Assembly: GCA_030615145.1 (NCBI GenBank)
Contig: JAUWZT010000159.1
Coordinates: forward strand, 1 to 8,484
Source: Promethearchaeota archaeon
GTDB lineage: Archaea; Asgardarchaeota; Lokiarchaeia; Sigyniarchaeales; SOKP01
DNA: 8,484 nt
Direction of reading: 5' to 3'
Under the pieces are notes generated by a model. It worked only from the letters and a program-made list of their open reading frames with translations, was not told the DNA's origin and ran no database searches. Shown one piece after another: positions 1 through 5,562 of this stretch (position 1 is its first letter; the number at the start of each line of letters is the position of its first letter). The position numbers and the translations under genes were made by a program.

Positions 1-1044
1 AGATAATCCAATAGGATACCATGTTTTAAGGTTACAAATTGTATCAGGCAAAGTTGTAAGTTTGTTATTGTCCAAATCGAGTAATATAAGATTTTTAAGG
101 TTCCCTATTGATTCAGGAACATATCTAAGTGCATTATCATGGAGAATAAGCTCTTCAAGAAATTCTAAATTTCCAATAGATTCGGGAAGTTCGGTTAGAT
201 TGTTGTTTCTTAAATCAAGGATTTGTAAAAATTTTAATTGGTCAATCGATTCTGGTAAATAGTTTAAGCCTTTACCGCATATATTAAGAATAATTACATG
301 ATTGCCTAAAATGACATAACTGAATTTGTGTGTTTTTATATCAGTTGACGTAGGCATATAATCTCCTCGAGTAAAATCCCCTTCCCATTTAGGAATTCTC
401 CCAACTTGCTGCTCTAATTCCATTAATACCTCAAATTCTTCTTTTATCAATGGTTCTCCGTGATAATTTTTAAAATCATATTTCTCTGTTTCCTGATCTT
501 TAAATCGTGAATACATTAGATCTCTTTTCTTATAAAGCTCTTGTTTCTGCTCTTCTTTGATTTCTTTATATTCTTCTAATTCTATTGTTTTTGTTAGATT
601 TTTATTTTCAGAATCTCGGAATTGTTCAGATATAAGAGATTCCTTAAGCTCTTTCATGATTTCCTTTCTTAGACCTGTAGGGCCTCTACCACCTCTAGGG
701 GTTTCTATCTGAGTGTGAGTATGAGGTTCCATTCGAGTTCGGTAATAAAACCTGATAACATCATTAATTGCATCAGAATAATCATTCCAAATTCCTGATA
801 TTATATCTTCATTTAAGCATTCAAGCCAAAAGTTTGGTATTGAGAGCACAATTTTAGTTCTATTTGTTGATGTGCTTCTTGTAGAGGTAATCGTGGTAGG
901 TCTTCCATTCTTATCCCACTGTTTTGCAGCTGAAATCGTACCATAGGAACATTTTTCGGCTATTACAATCGAAGATTGATTTTCACCCTTCGCAAGGCGT
1001 TCAAGTATAAGTTCATATTTTTTTTTATTAGACTTTCTTGTCAT
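1..1044 (-). CDS. HTH/ribbon-helix-helix DNA-binding protein fused to leucine-rich repeats, partial at C-terminus
   Basis: The frame opens at ATG 1044 (MTRKSNKKK), with an in-frame TAA upstream at 1081-1083, and runs off the left edge after 348 residues. Residues about 10-50 look like a small helix-turn-helix ending in a basic NGRP tail. Residues about 63-104 resemble a ribbon-helix-helix: a short strand (KIVLSIP) followed by two helices. Residues about 125-185 are charged and probably coiled coil. A linker (EPLIKEEFEVLMELE, 197-211) of a sort I associate with Lokiarchaeal LRR proteins leads into LRRs from about 249. These are the 23-residue LPESIGNL type, with at least three good repeats before the edge. 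The role is inferred: a DNA-binding protein whose LRRs bind a protein partner or ligand. The DNA-binding calls rest on pattern only; the LRR call is firm. TATA and repeated motifs lie just upstream. Confidence 0.85.
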   Translation of the reverse strand, partial: MTRKSNKKKYELILERLAKGENQSSIVIAEKCSYGTISAAKQWDKNGRPTTITSTRSTSTNRTKIVLSIPNFWLECLNEDIISGIWNDYSDAINDVIRFYYRTRMEPHTHTQIETPRGGRGPTGLRKEIMKELKESLISEQFRDSENKNLTKTIELEEYKEIKEEQKQELYKKRDLMYSRFKDQETEKYDFKNYHGEPLIKEEFEVLMELEQQVGRIPKWEGDFTRGDYMPTSTDIKTHKFSYVILGNHVIILNICGKGLNYLPESIDQLKFLQILDLRNNNLTELPESIGNLEFLEELILHDNALRYVPESIGNLKNLILLDLDNNKLTTLPDTICNLKTWYPIGLS

Positions 1045-1056
1045 ATTAATCACTGT

Positions 1057-1185
1057 TACTACTATAAACAATTGATGTATTTAAATCTTTGTAGTAGAGG
1101 TTTTGATAGAAGTAGAATAATAGTAGTAAGATCAGAAAGAAATCAACTTTTTAGATTTTTTGATAATAGTAGTATAATAGTAGAA
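1057..1185. repeat. Cluster of short ATAGTAG repeats, candidate operator
   Basis: The core ATAGTAG occurs on the plus strand at 1120-1126, 1166-1172 and 1177-1183, and inverted (TACTACTAT) at 1057-1065. The weaker TGTAGTAG (1090-1096) and AAGTAGAA (1110-1117) lie between them. The copies flank the TATA box of a gene whose product seems to carry a ribbon-helix-helix domain, a fold that commonly binds short repeated operators, so autoregulation is a natural inference. Low-complexity AT sequence could produce part of this by chance. Confidence 0.45.
1078..1086 (-). promoter_or_regulatory. TATA box of the HTH/RHH-LRR gene
   Basis: On the minus strand this reads ATTTAAATA, preceded by a purine-rich AAAG that could serve as BRE. 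It lies about 34-42 nt upstream of ATG 1044, so transcription would begin near 1056 and leave a leader of about 12 nt. No Shine-Dalgarno is evident. Confidence 0.5.
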
Positions 1186-1271
1186 ATGATAAAATGATAT
1201 CTTAATACTATCTATCTAAATTTTATTAATTAGATATAAAGTTTTTAAATTAAATATAATCATGAAAATTT

Positions 1272-2060
1272 CTATATATTTTCGCAGACTCGATTAAACC
1301 ATTTACAATAGAAAACTAACTCTTTGGCATCTAACAATTTTACTTTTTTTTTTTCCGTCGCAAACTCAAGTTCATTATCATATACAGGATTTCCCCGAAG
1401 ATCAATTATTTCAAGATTCTCAAGCTCGGCAAGTCCCATTATCTCGGTGATCTCGTTAAATGCTAATTCTAACCTTTTCAATTGAGTTAAATGCTCGAGA
1501 GACTTAATTTCTTTAATATTATTTCTCTTAATTGCCAAAAGGACCAGATTTTCAAGCGTATCAAGACCTTGGAGTTCTGTAATAAAGTTCTTTTCAATAT
1601 TTAAGAATTTTAAGTAGATTAAATTTTCAAGTCCTTCAATCACCGCTATACGATTACTACCGAGATATAATTTCTTTAAATTAATCAAGTTTTCTAAGCC
1701 TTTAATATTATGAATTTGATTATCAAAAAGATTCAATTCAACCACATTAACGAGCGCCTCAAGTCCGCTAATCTCAGATATTCGATTATTATAGAGATAT
1801 AAATATTTTAAATTAGTCAACGCTTCAAGGCCTTTTATTTCTTTAATTTGGTTTATTCTTAGATTTAGCAACTCCAGATGAGTTAATGTTTCAAGCCCTT
1901 CAATCTCAGTAATAGTATTATTTGAAAGATCCAGTTCCTTTAGATTAGTCAAATTTTCTAATCCTAAAATCTTAATAATTTTGCAAATGCCTAAATTACT
2001 TAGATCCAGCCTCCCATCTATTACATTATATCGTTTTCCTTTAAATTCTACATACTCCAT
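1272..2060 (-). CDS. SDS22-like leucine-rich-repeat protein
   Basis: A complete 262-residue protein consisting almost wholly of LRRs. After a 32-residue N-terminal cap (MEYVEFKGKRYNVIDGRLDL, SNLGICKIIKIL) come nine 22-residue units, residues 33-230, with the consensus GLExLxNLxxLxLxxNxIxxIx; the ninth (GNPVYDN) is the usual degenerate capping unit. A 32-residue charged and aromatic tail closes it. There is no signal peptide or membrane segment, so it is probably cytoplasmic. SDS22-type LRRs form a curved protein-binding solenoid, but nothing here identifies the partner. The repeat class differs from the 23-residue LPESIGNL type of the gene to its left. It is probably a separate transcription unit: 227 bp separate it from the left gene, and it has its own TATA. 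Confidence 0.93.
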   Translation of the reverse strand: MEYVEFKGKRYNVIDGRLDLSNLGICKIIKILGLENLTNLKELDLSNNTITEIEGLETLTHLELLNLRINQIKEIKGLEALTNLKYLYLYNNRISEISGLEALVNVVELNLFDNQIHNIKGLENLINLKKLYLGSNRIAVIEGLENLIYLKFLNIEKNFITELQGLDTLENLVLLAIKRNNIKEIKSLEHLTQLKRLELAFNEITEIMGLAELENLEIIDLRGNPVYDNELEFATEKKKVKLLDAKELVFYCKWFNRVCENI

Positions 2061-2089
2061 ATTATGATTGTTTTACTTTCTCTTTATTC

Positions 2090-2105
2090 TATAATATTAA
2101 ATAAT
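2090..2105 (-). promoter_or_regulatory. TATA box of the SDS22-like gene
   Basis: The minus strand reads TTATTTAATATTATAG about 30-45 nt upstream of ATG 2060. Initiation about 25 nt downstream gives a leader of roughly 10 nt. No Shine-Dalgarno is seen before the ATG. Confidence 0.45.
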
Positions 2106-2155
2106 TACATTGTAATAAATTTCTAATTTGAGATAATTTTTTACTAATTAATTAG

Positions 2156-2329
2156 GTGGGCACCACGAAGGGGGCACCAGAGAGAGATTATCTAATACAT
2201 TTTATTTTAAGGAACCAAATCAAATATGGAGCTACATTTACTGTGGAGACAACCATAGAAATTGGTAGGGATGATAGATATTACAAGTTGTATATTGGCG
2301 ATATAGGAAGAAATACTCCTACTAATTAA
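2156..2329 (+). CDS. Possible small protein or gene remnant (57 codons, GTG start)
   Basis: The open frame starts with GTG directly after an in-frame TAG (2153-2155) and ends with TAA 2327-2329. The translation is protein-like: a charged start (VGTTKGAPERDY) followed by alternating patterns that suggest beta strands (YGATFTVETTIEIGRDDRYY, then KLYIGDIG). I do not recognise a family. The first 25 bases are much richer in G+C than their surroundings and contain the direct repeat GGGCACCA at 2158-2165 and 2172-2179. The frame lacks ATG, a ribosome binding site and an evident promoter, so it may be the 3' remnant of a decayed or transferred gene. It is the only gene candidate in the 293 bp between the flanking minus-strand genes. 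Confidence 0.35.
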   Translation: MGTTKGAPERDYLIHFILRNQIKYGATFTVETTIEIGRDDRYYKLYIGDIGRNTPTN

Positions 2330-2340
2330 CACAAATGCCC

Positions 2341-2346
2341 AAAAAA
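2341..2346 (-). terminator. Possible U-tract terminator after the AlkD-like gene
   Basis: Six A on the plus strand give a U6 tract in the minus-strand transcript 8 nt after the TAG at 2354-2356. Short U-runs can terminate archaeal transcription, but no hairpin precedes this one. Confidence 0.3.
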
Positions 2347-2353
2347 CTTTGAA

Positions 2354-3103
2354 CTAAGTTCTTTTATTAAGAATTTCTGCTCGCTTTTCTTTAGGTAATT
2401 TTTCGCTGGCGTATCTAAGGATTAACTTAGACAGATTTTCTTTGTTCTTTGATAAATAATCAATAATTACTTCAGGTTTATATTTAGAACAGGTCTTAAG
2501 GAGCCACCCGATTCCTTTTTCGATATAATTTGCTTCGGAATACTTTAACATTTTATCCACTAGTTCAAACACGTAAGTCTCGTCAAAATCTTTTCTTATC
2601 ATCGTAATTTTAAGTAGAATAACCATTGAGGCTCTTTTAATCCATATATTGTCAGAATTGGACCATTCATCAATAGTTTTTTTAGCTAATTCTTCATTAC
2701 CTTGTTTCCCGAGAAACGGCCCTATGACTCTAACGCAAGTGCTATCACAGTGACTCCATGTATGGCAATGTTTAGCGTATTCTTCTCTGAAAAGATGAAT
2801 TGTTCCTTCATTAAAATTTTTTTTAAAACGATTTAAGAAAAGGAATGCTACGAATTTTTCCTCCTCAACATTTGATTTAGTTAATATTTTAAAAATTTCA
2901 ATTGCGTCTTGATAAGTACATATGAACTTATTATAAACATATTTTACGATGTTCTCAATCTCGGCAACCTTTACTCCGTATTTTACATAATTAGAGATGT
3001 CGGGGTTTATAATCTTGTACATCTTTGACTTCTGTTCTGGAGTAAGACGCGGAGCTTTTTCTACCAATAGATTTTTAATTTCAATGATTACATCTTCCGT
3101 CAT
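2354..3103 (-). CDS. DNA alkylation repair protein, AlkD-type DNA glycosylase
   Basis: A 249-residue all-helical HEAT-like protein of normal family length. AlkD enzymes excise bulky or cationic alkylated bases such as 3-methyl- and 7-methyladenine or -guanine without base flipping. The family signatures are in order: WSHCD at 116-120, giving Trp116 and Asp120 with the W-x3-D spacing of the AlkD Trp109/Asp113 catalytic pair; IWIKRASMVILL at about 153-164, with Arg157 in the place of Arg148; and EKGIGWLL at about 195-202, with Trp200 near the place of Trp187. Matching to Bacillus AlkD residues is from memory and spacing. The start ATG (3101-3103) overlaps the stop TGA (3100-3102) of the radical SAM gene, so the two are probably translated by coupling. 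The pairing supports a role in DNA repair. Confidence 0.87.
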   Translation of the reverse strand: MTEDVIIEIKNLLVEKAPRLTPEQKSKMYKIINPDISNYVKYGVKVAEIENIVKYVYNKFICTYQDAIEIFKILTKSNVEEEKFVAFLFLNRFKKNFNEGTIHLFREEYAKHCHTWSHCDSTCVRVIGPFLGKQGNEELAKKTIDEWSNSDNIWIKRASMVILLKITMIRKDFDETYVFELVDKMLKYSEANYIEKGIGWLLKTCSKYKPEVIIDYLSKNKENLSKLILRYASEKLPKEKRAEILNKRT

Positions 3104-4248
3104 AGAAATTTATCAAGTCCTGTTTTTTGTTCTGATTCTTTACTTTTTTCTAAATACGGTTTAACGAATTCAATTATTTTTTTATTGAAATTATTTAATT
3201 TTGATAGTTCCCCTCTTTTATACACATTTATAATAGATTCTTCCAGATTATTTAGATTTAAACCAGCCCATTTCATGGCATTGTTTGATTTTCCGGTTTT
3301 AACAGCATCCAAATATTCTTTGTTCAATAACAACTCAGAAATCTTGTAATTCCACTTTCGGTAATCGTTCGGTATCCATCTCTTTTCTCTTATAGGTAAT
3401 CCATACTCCTCGCAATAACTTAACAATTTTGGGTGCAATTTCTTTACATAATCAGTAGGTGGGTAGATTTGTCCCTTATATAAATTTAGTAAAGGTTTTA
3501 CGATATGTTCATATTTACTGTTCTTTAATTTATTGATAAAAAATTCTGCTTGTTGATCTCGTATTGTCAAACCTGGCGAAAAAAGAATAAAATCGGCTCC
3601 TGCTTTTTTAGATTGTTTAATAACATCTTCCAAATTTTCGTCGTTATCTTCTAAAAAAGGTATTATTGGCATAAAATAAGTTCCAACTTGAATATTTGGA
3701 GCTTTAGTTTTAATCTGTTTTAAAGCTTCAAGGCGTTCCTTCGGTGGAGAAGAATAAGGTTCTAAAAATTGCGCCAATTCCTCGTTAGTCGTAGTGATCG
3801 AAAAACCAACGGTACACCATGTATCTTCTGCGATTTTATCTAATAACTCTATATCTCGCGTAATCATTTTATTTTTTGTTGCGATATTCAAGGGGAATTT
3901 GTGTTTAGCTATAACTTTCAGAATTTTTAAAGTATTTTCAACCTCTTTTTCGATTGGTTGGTACGCGTCACAAACACCACCAGGTCCAATTACATCGGGA
4001 AGTAATTTTCGAGCTCTCTTAATTCTTAAATCTAATTTTTTATCAATATTAGTTTTAACGATAATTTCGTTCTCGAAGTCTTGTTCTAAGTAATACCTTT
4101 GGCTCCTAGCATCGCAGTATATGCAAGTATGGGCGCATCCCGAGTAGGGGTTTATCGTATATCTACACCAAAACCAAGAATCAGGGTATTTTAACTTGTT
4201 TAACGCCGTCTTAAATTCTCTATGGATAATTTTAAAGTTCTTCGTCAT
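3100..4248 (-). CDS. Radical SAM protein related to spore photoproduct lyase (COG1533 type)
   Basis: A 382-residue protein. The motif NPYSGCAHTCIYCDARSQRY (33-52) carries Cys38, Cys42 and Cys45 in the CX3CX2C pattern that binds the [4Fe-4S] cluster and S-adenosylmethionine. GVCDAYQPIE at 91-100 matches the TDPYQPxE motif of SplB-like proteins, and the stretch from about 101 to 230 has the alternating strand-helix pattern of the radical SAM barrel (LNIATKNK, VGFSITTT, VGTYFMPIIP). True spore photoproduct lyase repairs the thymine dimer of spore DNA; most archaeal and actinobacterial relatives have no known substrate, so the reaction here is open. The C-terminal part from about 270 is not recognised. 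First gene of an ATGA-overlapped pair with an AlkD-type glycosylase, which favours a nucleic-acid substrate by association. Cys93 in the YQP motif stands where Thr is usual. Confidence 0.88.
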   Translation of the reverse strand: MTKNFKIIHREFKTALNKLKYPDSWFWCRYTINPYSGCAHTCIYCDARSQRYYLEQDFENEIIVKTNIDKKLDLRIKRARKLLPDVIGPGGVCDAYQPIEKEVENTLKILKVIAKHKFPLNIATKNKMITRDIELLDKIAEDTWCTVGFSITTTNEELAQFLEPYSSPPKERLEALKQIKTKAPNIQVGTYFMPIIPFLEDNDENLEDVIKQSKKAGADFILFSPGLTIRDQQAEFFINKLKNSKYEHIVKPLLNLYKGQIYPPTDYVKKLHPKLLSYCEEYGLPIREKRWIPNDYRKWNYKISELLLNKEYLDAVKTGKSNNAMKWAGLNLNNLEESIINVYKRGELSKLNNFNKKIIEFVKPYLEKSKESEQKTGLDKFL

Positions 4249-4286
4249 CTTAAAGTAAAAATATCAGTAAAGCTCAATAATACGAT

Positions 4287-4297
4287 AAAAAATTTAA
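4287..4297 (-). promoter_or_regulatory. TATA box of the radical SAM-AlkD pair
   Basis: The minus strand reads TTAAATTTTTT, about 39-49 nt upstream of ATG 4248. Expected initiation near 4262-4265 would leave a leader of about 15 nt. AT richness of the area lowers confidence. Confidence 0.4.
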
Positions 4298-4659
4298 GAT
4301 TAATTACTCCTTACATGTAGTTTATAAAAAAACATGTGAAAAAACGCCCTTAATTATTTTTATTATTAATATTAAGTGATTAAGTGATTATAAAATGGAA
4401 ATGGAAAAATGGGCGCTTCTTCAATTAATGTATATACAAATTTGATTATATATATCTTTAGGTTATATTAAATTATCCAATAATAATACTCTTAATACTC
4501 TGTTATGATTTTTTATTAAAATTTTGAGGTTTTTTTAATAAGTGTGAAAAAATTAGGGAAACAAACACTTATCTATGGAAGGATGAAAAATTTTTATTGA
4601 TTCTTAATTAGAATTGTAAGTTTCTTCAATGTTAATCATAATTTATATTCATTTTTTCT

Positions 4660-4684
4660 TCGTGAAATCATCGTTTCACGATGA
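4660..4684. repeat. Two overlapping, mutually exclusive hairpins
   Basis: TCGTGAAA (4660-4667) pairs with TTTCACGA (4674-4681) around a 6-base loop. That loop, TCATCG (4668-4673), can instead pair with CGATGA (4679-4684). Both pairings are perfect but cannot coexist. They lie about 80 nt beyond the stop of the winged-helix gene on its transcript. Confidence 0.6.
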
Positions 4685-4714
4685 ATTTTACTATATTTTT
4701 AACTATAGTAAAAT
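4685..4714. repeat. Perfect 11-bp inverted repeat
   Basis: ATTTTACTATA (4685-4695) is the exact reverse complement of TATAGTAAAAT (4704-4714), with an 8-base spacer. It abuts the double hairpin on its left, and a short GATTC/GAATC hairpin (4716-4720 with 4725-4729) follows on its right. It could be a 3' end structure of the winged-helix transcript; no U-tract follows on the minus strand. Confidence 0.6.
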
Positions 4715-4762
4715 AGATTCCATAGAATCCAGTCCTCATAAAATATTCAATAATATGTTTAT

Positions 4763-5146
4763 TTAATTTTTATTTTTCAACCGTTCCCGAGTGTATAATG
4801 ATTTCAAATAATCAGTAATATGTTGGAGTCTCTGTTCAAAGGGAATTGTTTCATCCACAACCATTTTTCGCATGAGAGCTTGGTATTTCCCTTCTACTTT
4901 TTCGATGAGTGTATTATGCTCAGTTTGAATTAATCGAATTTTCGGTTGATTTTGGATAAAATCAATCAATTTCAACCATTTTTCTGCAGTACTGGGATTA
5001 AGACCAATTTCTTTTAACCGACTTTTAGGAAAAACATCTTTTTGCTTCTCAATGAACTCAAAAATTGCTTCCACGCGTTCTTTAAGAGTTCTTCTTATAG
5101 GTTTTTTATCTGTCATTTCTCTATAATATATTATTGTCTCTTTCAT
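4763..5146 (-). CDS. Putative winged-helix DNA-binding regulator
   Basis: 127 residues from the first ATG. Residues about 37-66 look like a helix-turn-helix (RLKEIGLNPSTAEKWLKLID), followed by a possible beta wing at 69-86 (KIRLIQTEHNTLIEKVEG), then a helical charged tail, perhaps for dimerisation. No family name is assigned. The gene diverges from the unit at 5224, and a perfect 10-bp inverted repeat sits in the shared promoter region, as for a local autoregulated transcription factor. Start choice: the best TATA sequence (5147-5154) abuts ATG 5146, so a transcript starting about 25 nt downstream would exclude that codon. Met11 (ATG 5114-5116, MTDKKPIRR) is therefore the likelier start, giving 117 residues and a nearly leaderless mRNA. 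Confidence 0.75.
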   Translation of the reverse strand: MKETIIYYREMTDKKPIRRTLKERVEAIFEFIEKQKDVFPKSRLKEIGLNPSTAEKWLKLIDFIQNQPKIRLIQTEHNTLIEKVEGKYQALMRKMVVDETIPFEQRLQHITDYLKSLYTRERLKNKN

Positions 5147-5154
5147 ATTTAAAT
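5147..5154 (-). promoter_or_regulatory. TATA box of the winged-helix gene
   Basis: Reads ATTTAAAT on the minus strand, directly before the first ATG of the frame. Normal archaeal spacing puts initiation near 5122, about 6 nt before ATG 5116, which supports the shorter protein. A second AT-rich block at 5121-5133 (TAATATATTATAG) would place initiation inside the gene and is less likely. Confidence 0.45.
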
Positions 5155-5163
5155 GTTGGTATG

Positions 5164-5187
5164 TTATTGGATCTTGGGATCCAATAA
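5164..5187. promoter_or_regulatory. Perfect 10-bp inverted repeat, likely operator
   Basis: TTATTGGATC (5164-5173) and GATCCAATAA (5178-5187) are exact reverse complements separated by TTGG. The element lies between the two divergent TATA boxes, 9 bp from the one on the left and 5 bp from the one on the right, where a dimeric repressor or activator could control both. The adjacent winged-helix protein is the obvious candidate ligand; that link is inference. Confidence 0.7.
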
Positions 5188-5191
5188 GTAA

Positions 5192-5220
5192 AGATTTAAA
5201 AATCTAAAATTTTTAAATCT
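5192..5220. repeat. 11-bp inverted repeat over the TATA box and start region of the 5224 unit
   Basis: AGATTTAAAAA (5192-5202) is the exact reverse complement of TTTTTAAATCT (5210-5220), with spacer TCTAAAA. The left arm includes the probable TATA box and the right arm ends 3 nt before ATG 5224. It may be a second operator, or a by-product of two TATA-like stretches. Confidence 0.5.
5193..5202 (+). promoter_or_regulatory. TATA box of the small protein-eutA unit
   Basis: GATTTAAAAA, preceded by purine-rich GTAAA as possible BRE. Initiation about 25 nt downstream falls at or near ATG 5224, so the first gene would be leaderless. This fits the absence of a Shine-Dalgarno there, in contrast to the strong one before the second gene. 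Confidence 0.55.
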
Positions 5221-5223
5221 AAT

Positions 5224-5541
5224 ATGGAAGAAAAAAATAAAAAAAATAGAATTGAAGATTTTAAGATTCCCTCTATCGACAGTTCAAAATGGGCTATCAT
5301 TCAAGTTTTAGAAATATTTCTTATGAAGACTTCTCCTAAAGATGCAGAAAATTTAGTGGAGTCCTTTGCTAAGAAATATGAAATTTTGCTACAAGAAAAT
5401 GAGCTAGAAAATAAAATGGATCTCGCTCGATTTTACCGGCTAATAACGGAATTCAAACCCGCCTTAGCATCTATTTTGAAACCTGGAAAAGAGTTTGATG
5501 ATATGTGTGATATTGCAGTCATCAATTTAATGTTGCTTTAA
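5224..5541 (+). CDS. Small helical protein of unknown function, first gene of the eutA unit
   Basis: 105 residues from ATG 5224, which lies at the expected transcription start and has no ribosome binding site, as in a leaderless gene. After a lysine-rich, probably disordered beginning (1-15) the protein is predicted by eye to be all helical: about 22-35 (KWAIIQVLEIFLMK), 38-58, 64-84, and a hydrophobic end 93-105. There is no signal peptide, cysteine pair or catalytic motif, and I do not recognise a family. The eutA start follows after 21 nt with its own strong Shine-Dalgarno, so the two are very probably cotranscribed. It may be an accessory or adaptor of the ethanolamine ammonia-lyase system, but only position supports this. 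Confidence 0.75.
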   Translation: MEEKNKKNRIEDFKIPSIDSSKWAIIQVLEIFLMKTSPKDAENLVESFAKKYEILLQENELENKMDLARFYRLITEFKPALASILKPGKEFDDMCDIAVINLMLL

Positions 5542-5549
5542 ATAGAATT

Positions 5550-5555
5550 AGGAGG
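5550..5555 (+). promoter_or_regulatory. Strong Shine-Dalgarno setting the eutA start
   Basis: AGGAGG, 7 nt before ATG 5563. It is the only clear ribosome binding site in the window. It marks 5563 as the start although the frame opened there closes at TAA 5629-5631 unless the ribosome or RNA polymerase slips. Confidence 0.75.
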
Positions 5556-5562
5556 CAAATCA

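Larger units (their letters stand above)
4249..4762. other. AT-rich intergenic stretch without a supported gene
   Basis: Extremely AT-rich, with stops in all frames. It contains the radical SAM promoter at its left end and a two-unit tandem repeat of TTAAGTGA at 4372-4387. This sits just before a 16-codon ATG frame at 4395-4445 (MEMEKWALLQLMYIQI) that I do not count as a gene. Two pairs of hairpins lie at 4660-4729. I see no RNA gene of known type. Confidence 0.6.

Noticed and set aside
62..262. Plus-strand open frame of 66 codons
   Set aside because: It is the antisense of the LRR part of the minus-strand gene 1-1044, and its own repetitive look comes from those repeats.
1057..1185. CRISPR-like array of GTAGTA repeats
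   Set aside because: Units are under 12 bp, irregularly spaced and in both orientations, with no spacers of uniform length.
976..1197. Plus-strand open frame of 73 codons
   Set aside because: It spans the start of the minus-strand HTH/RHH gene and its promoter; low-complexity translation with no support.
3794..4093. Plus-strand open frame of 99 codons
   Set aside because: Antisense shadow of the radical SAM gene, whose cluster motif and downstream overlap make it certain.
4345..4415. CGCCC (4345-4349) and GGGCG (4411-4415) as a stem
   Set aside because: Only five base pairs around a 61-base AT-rich loop; not a credible RNA element.
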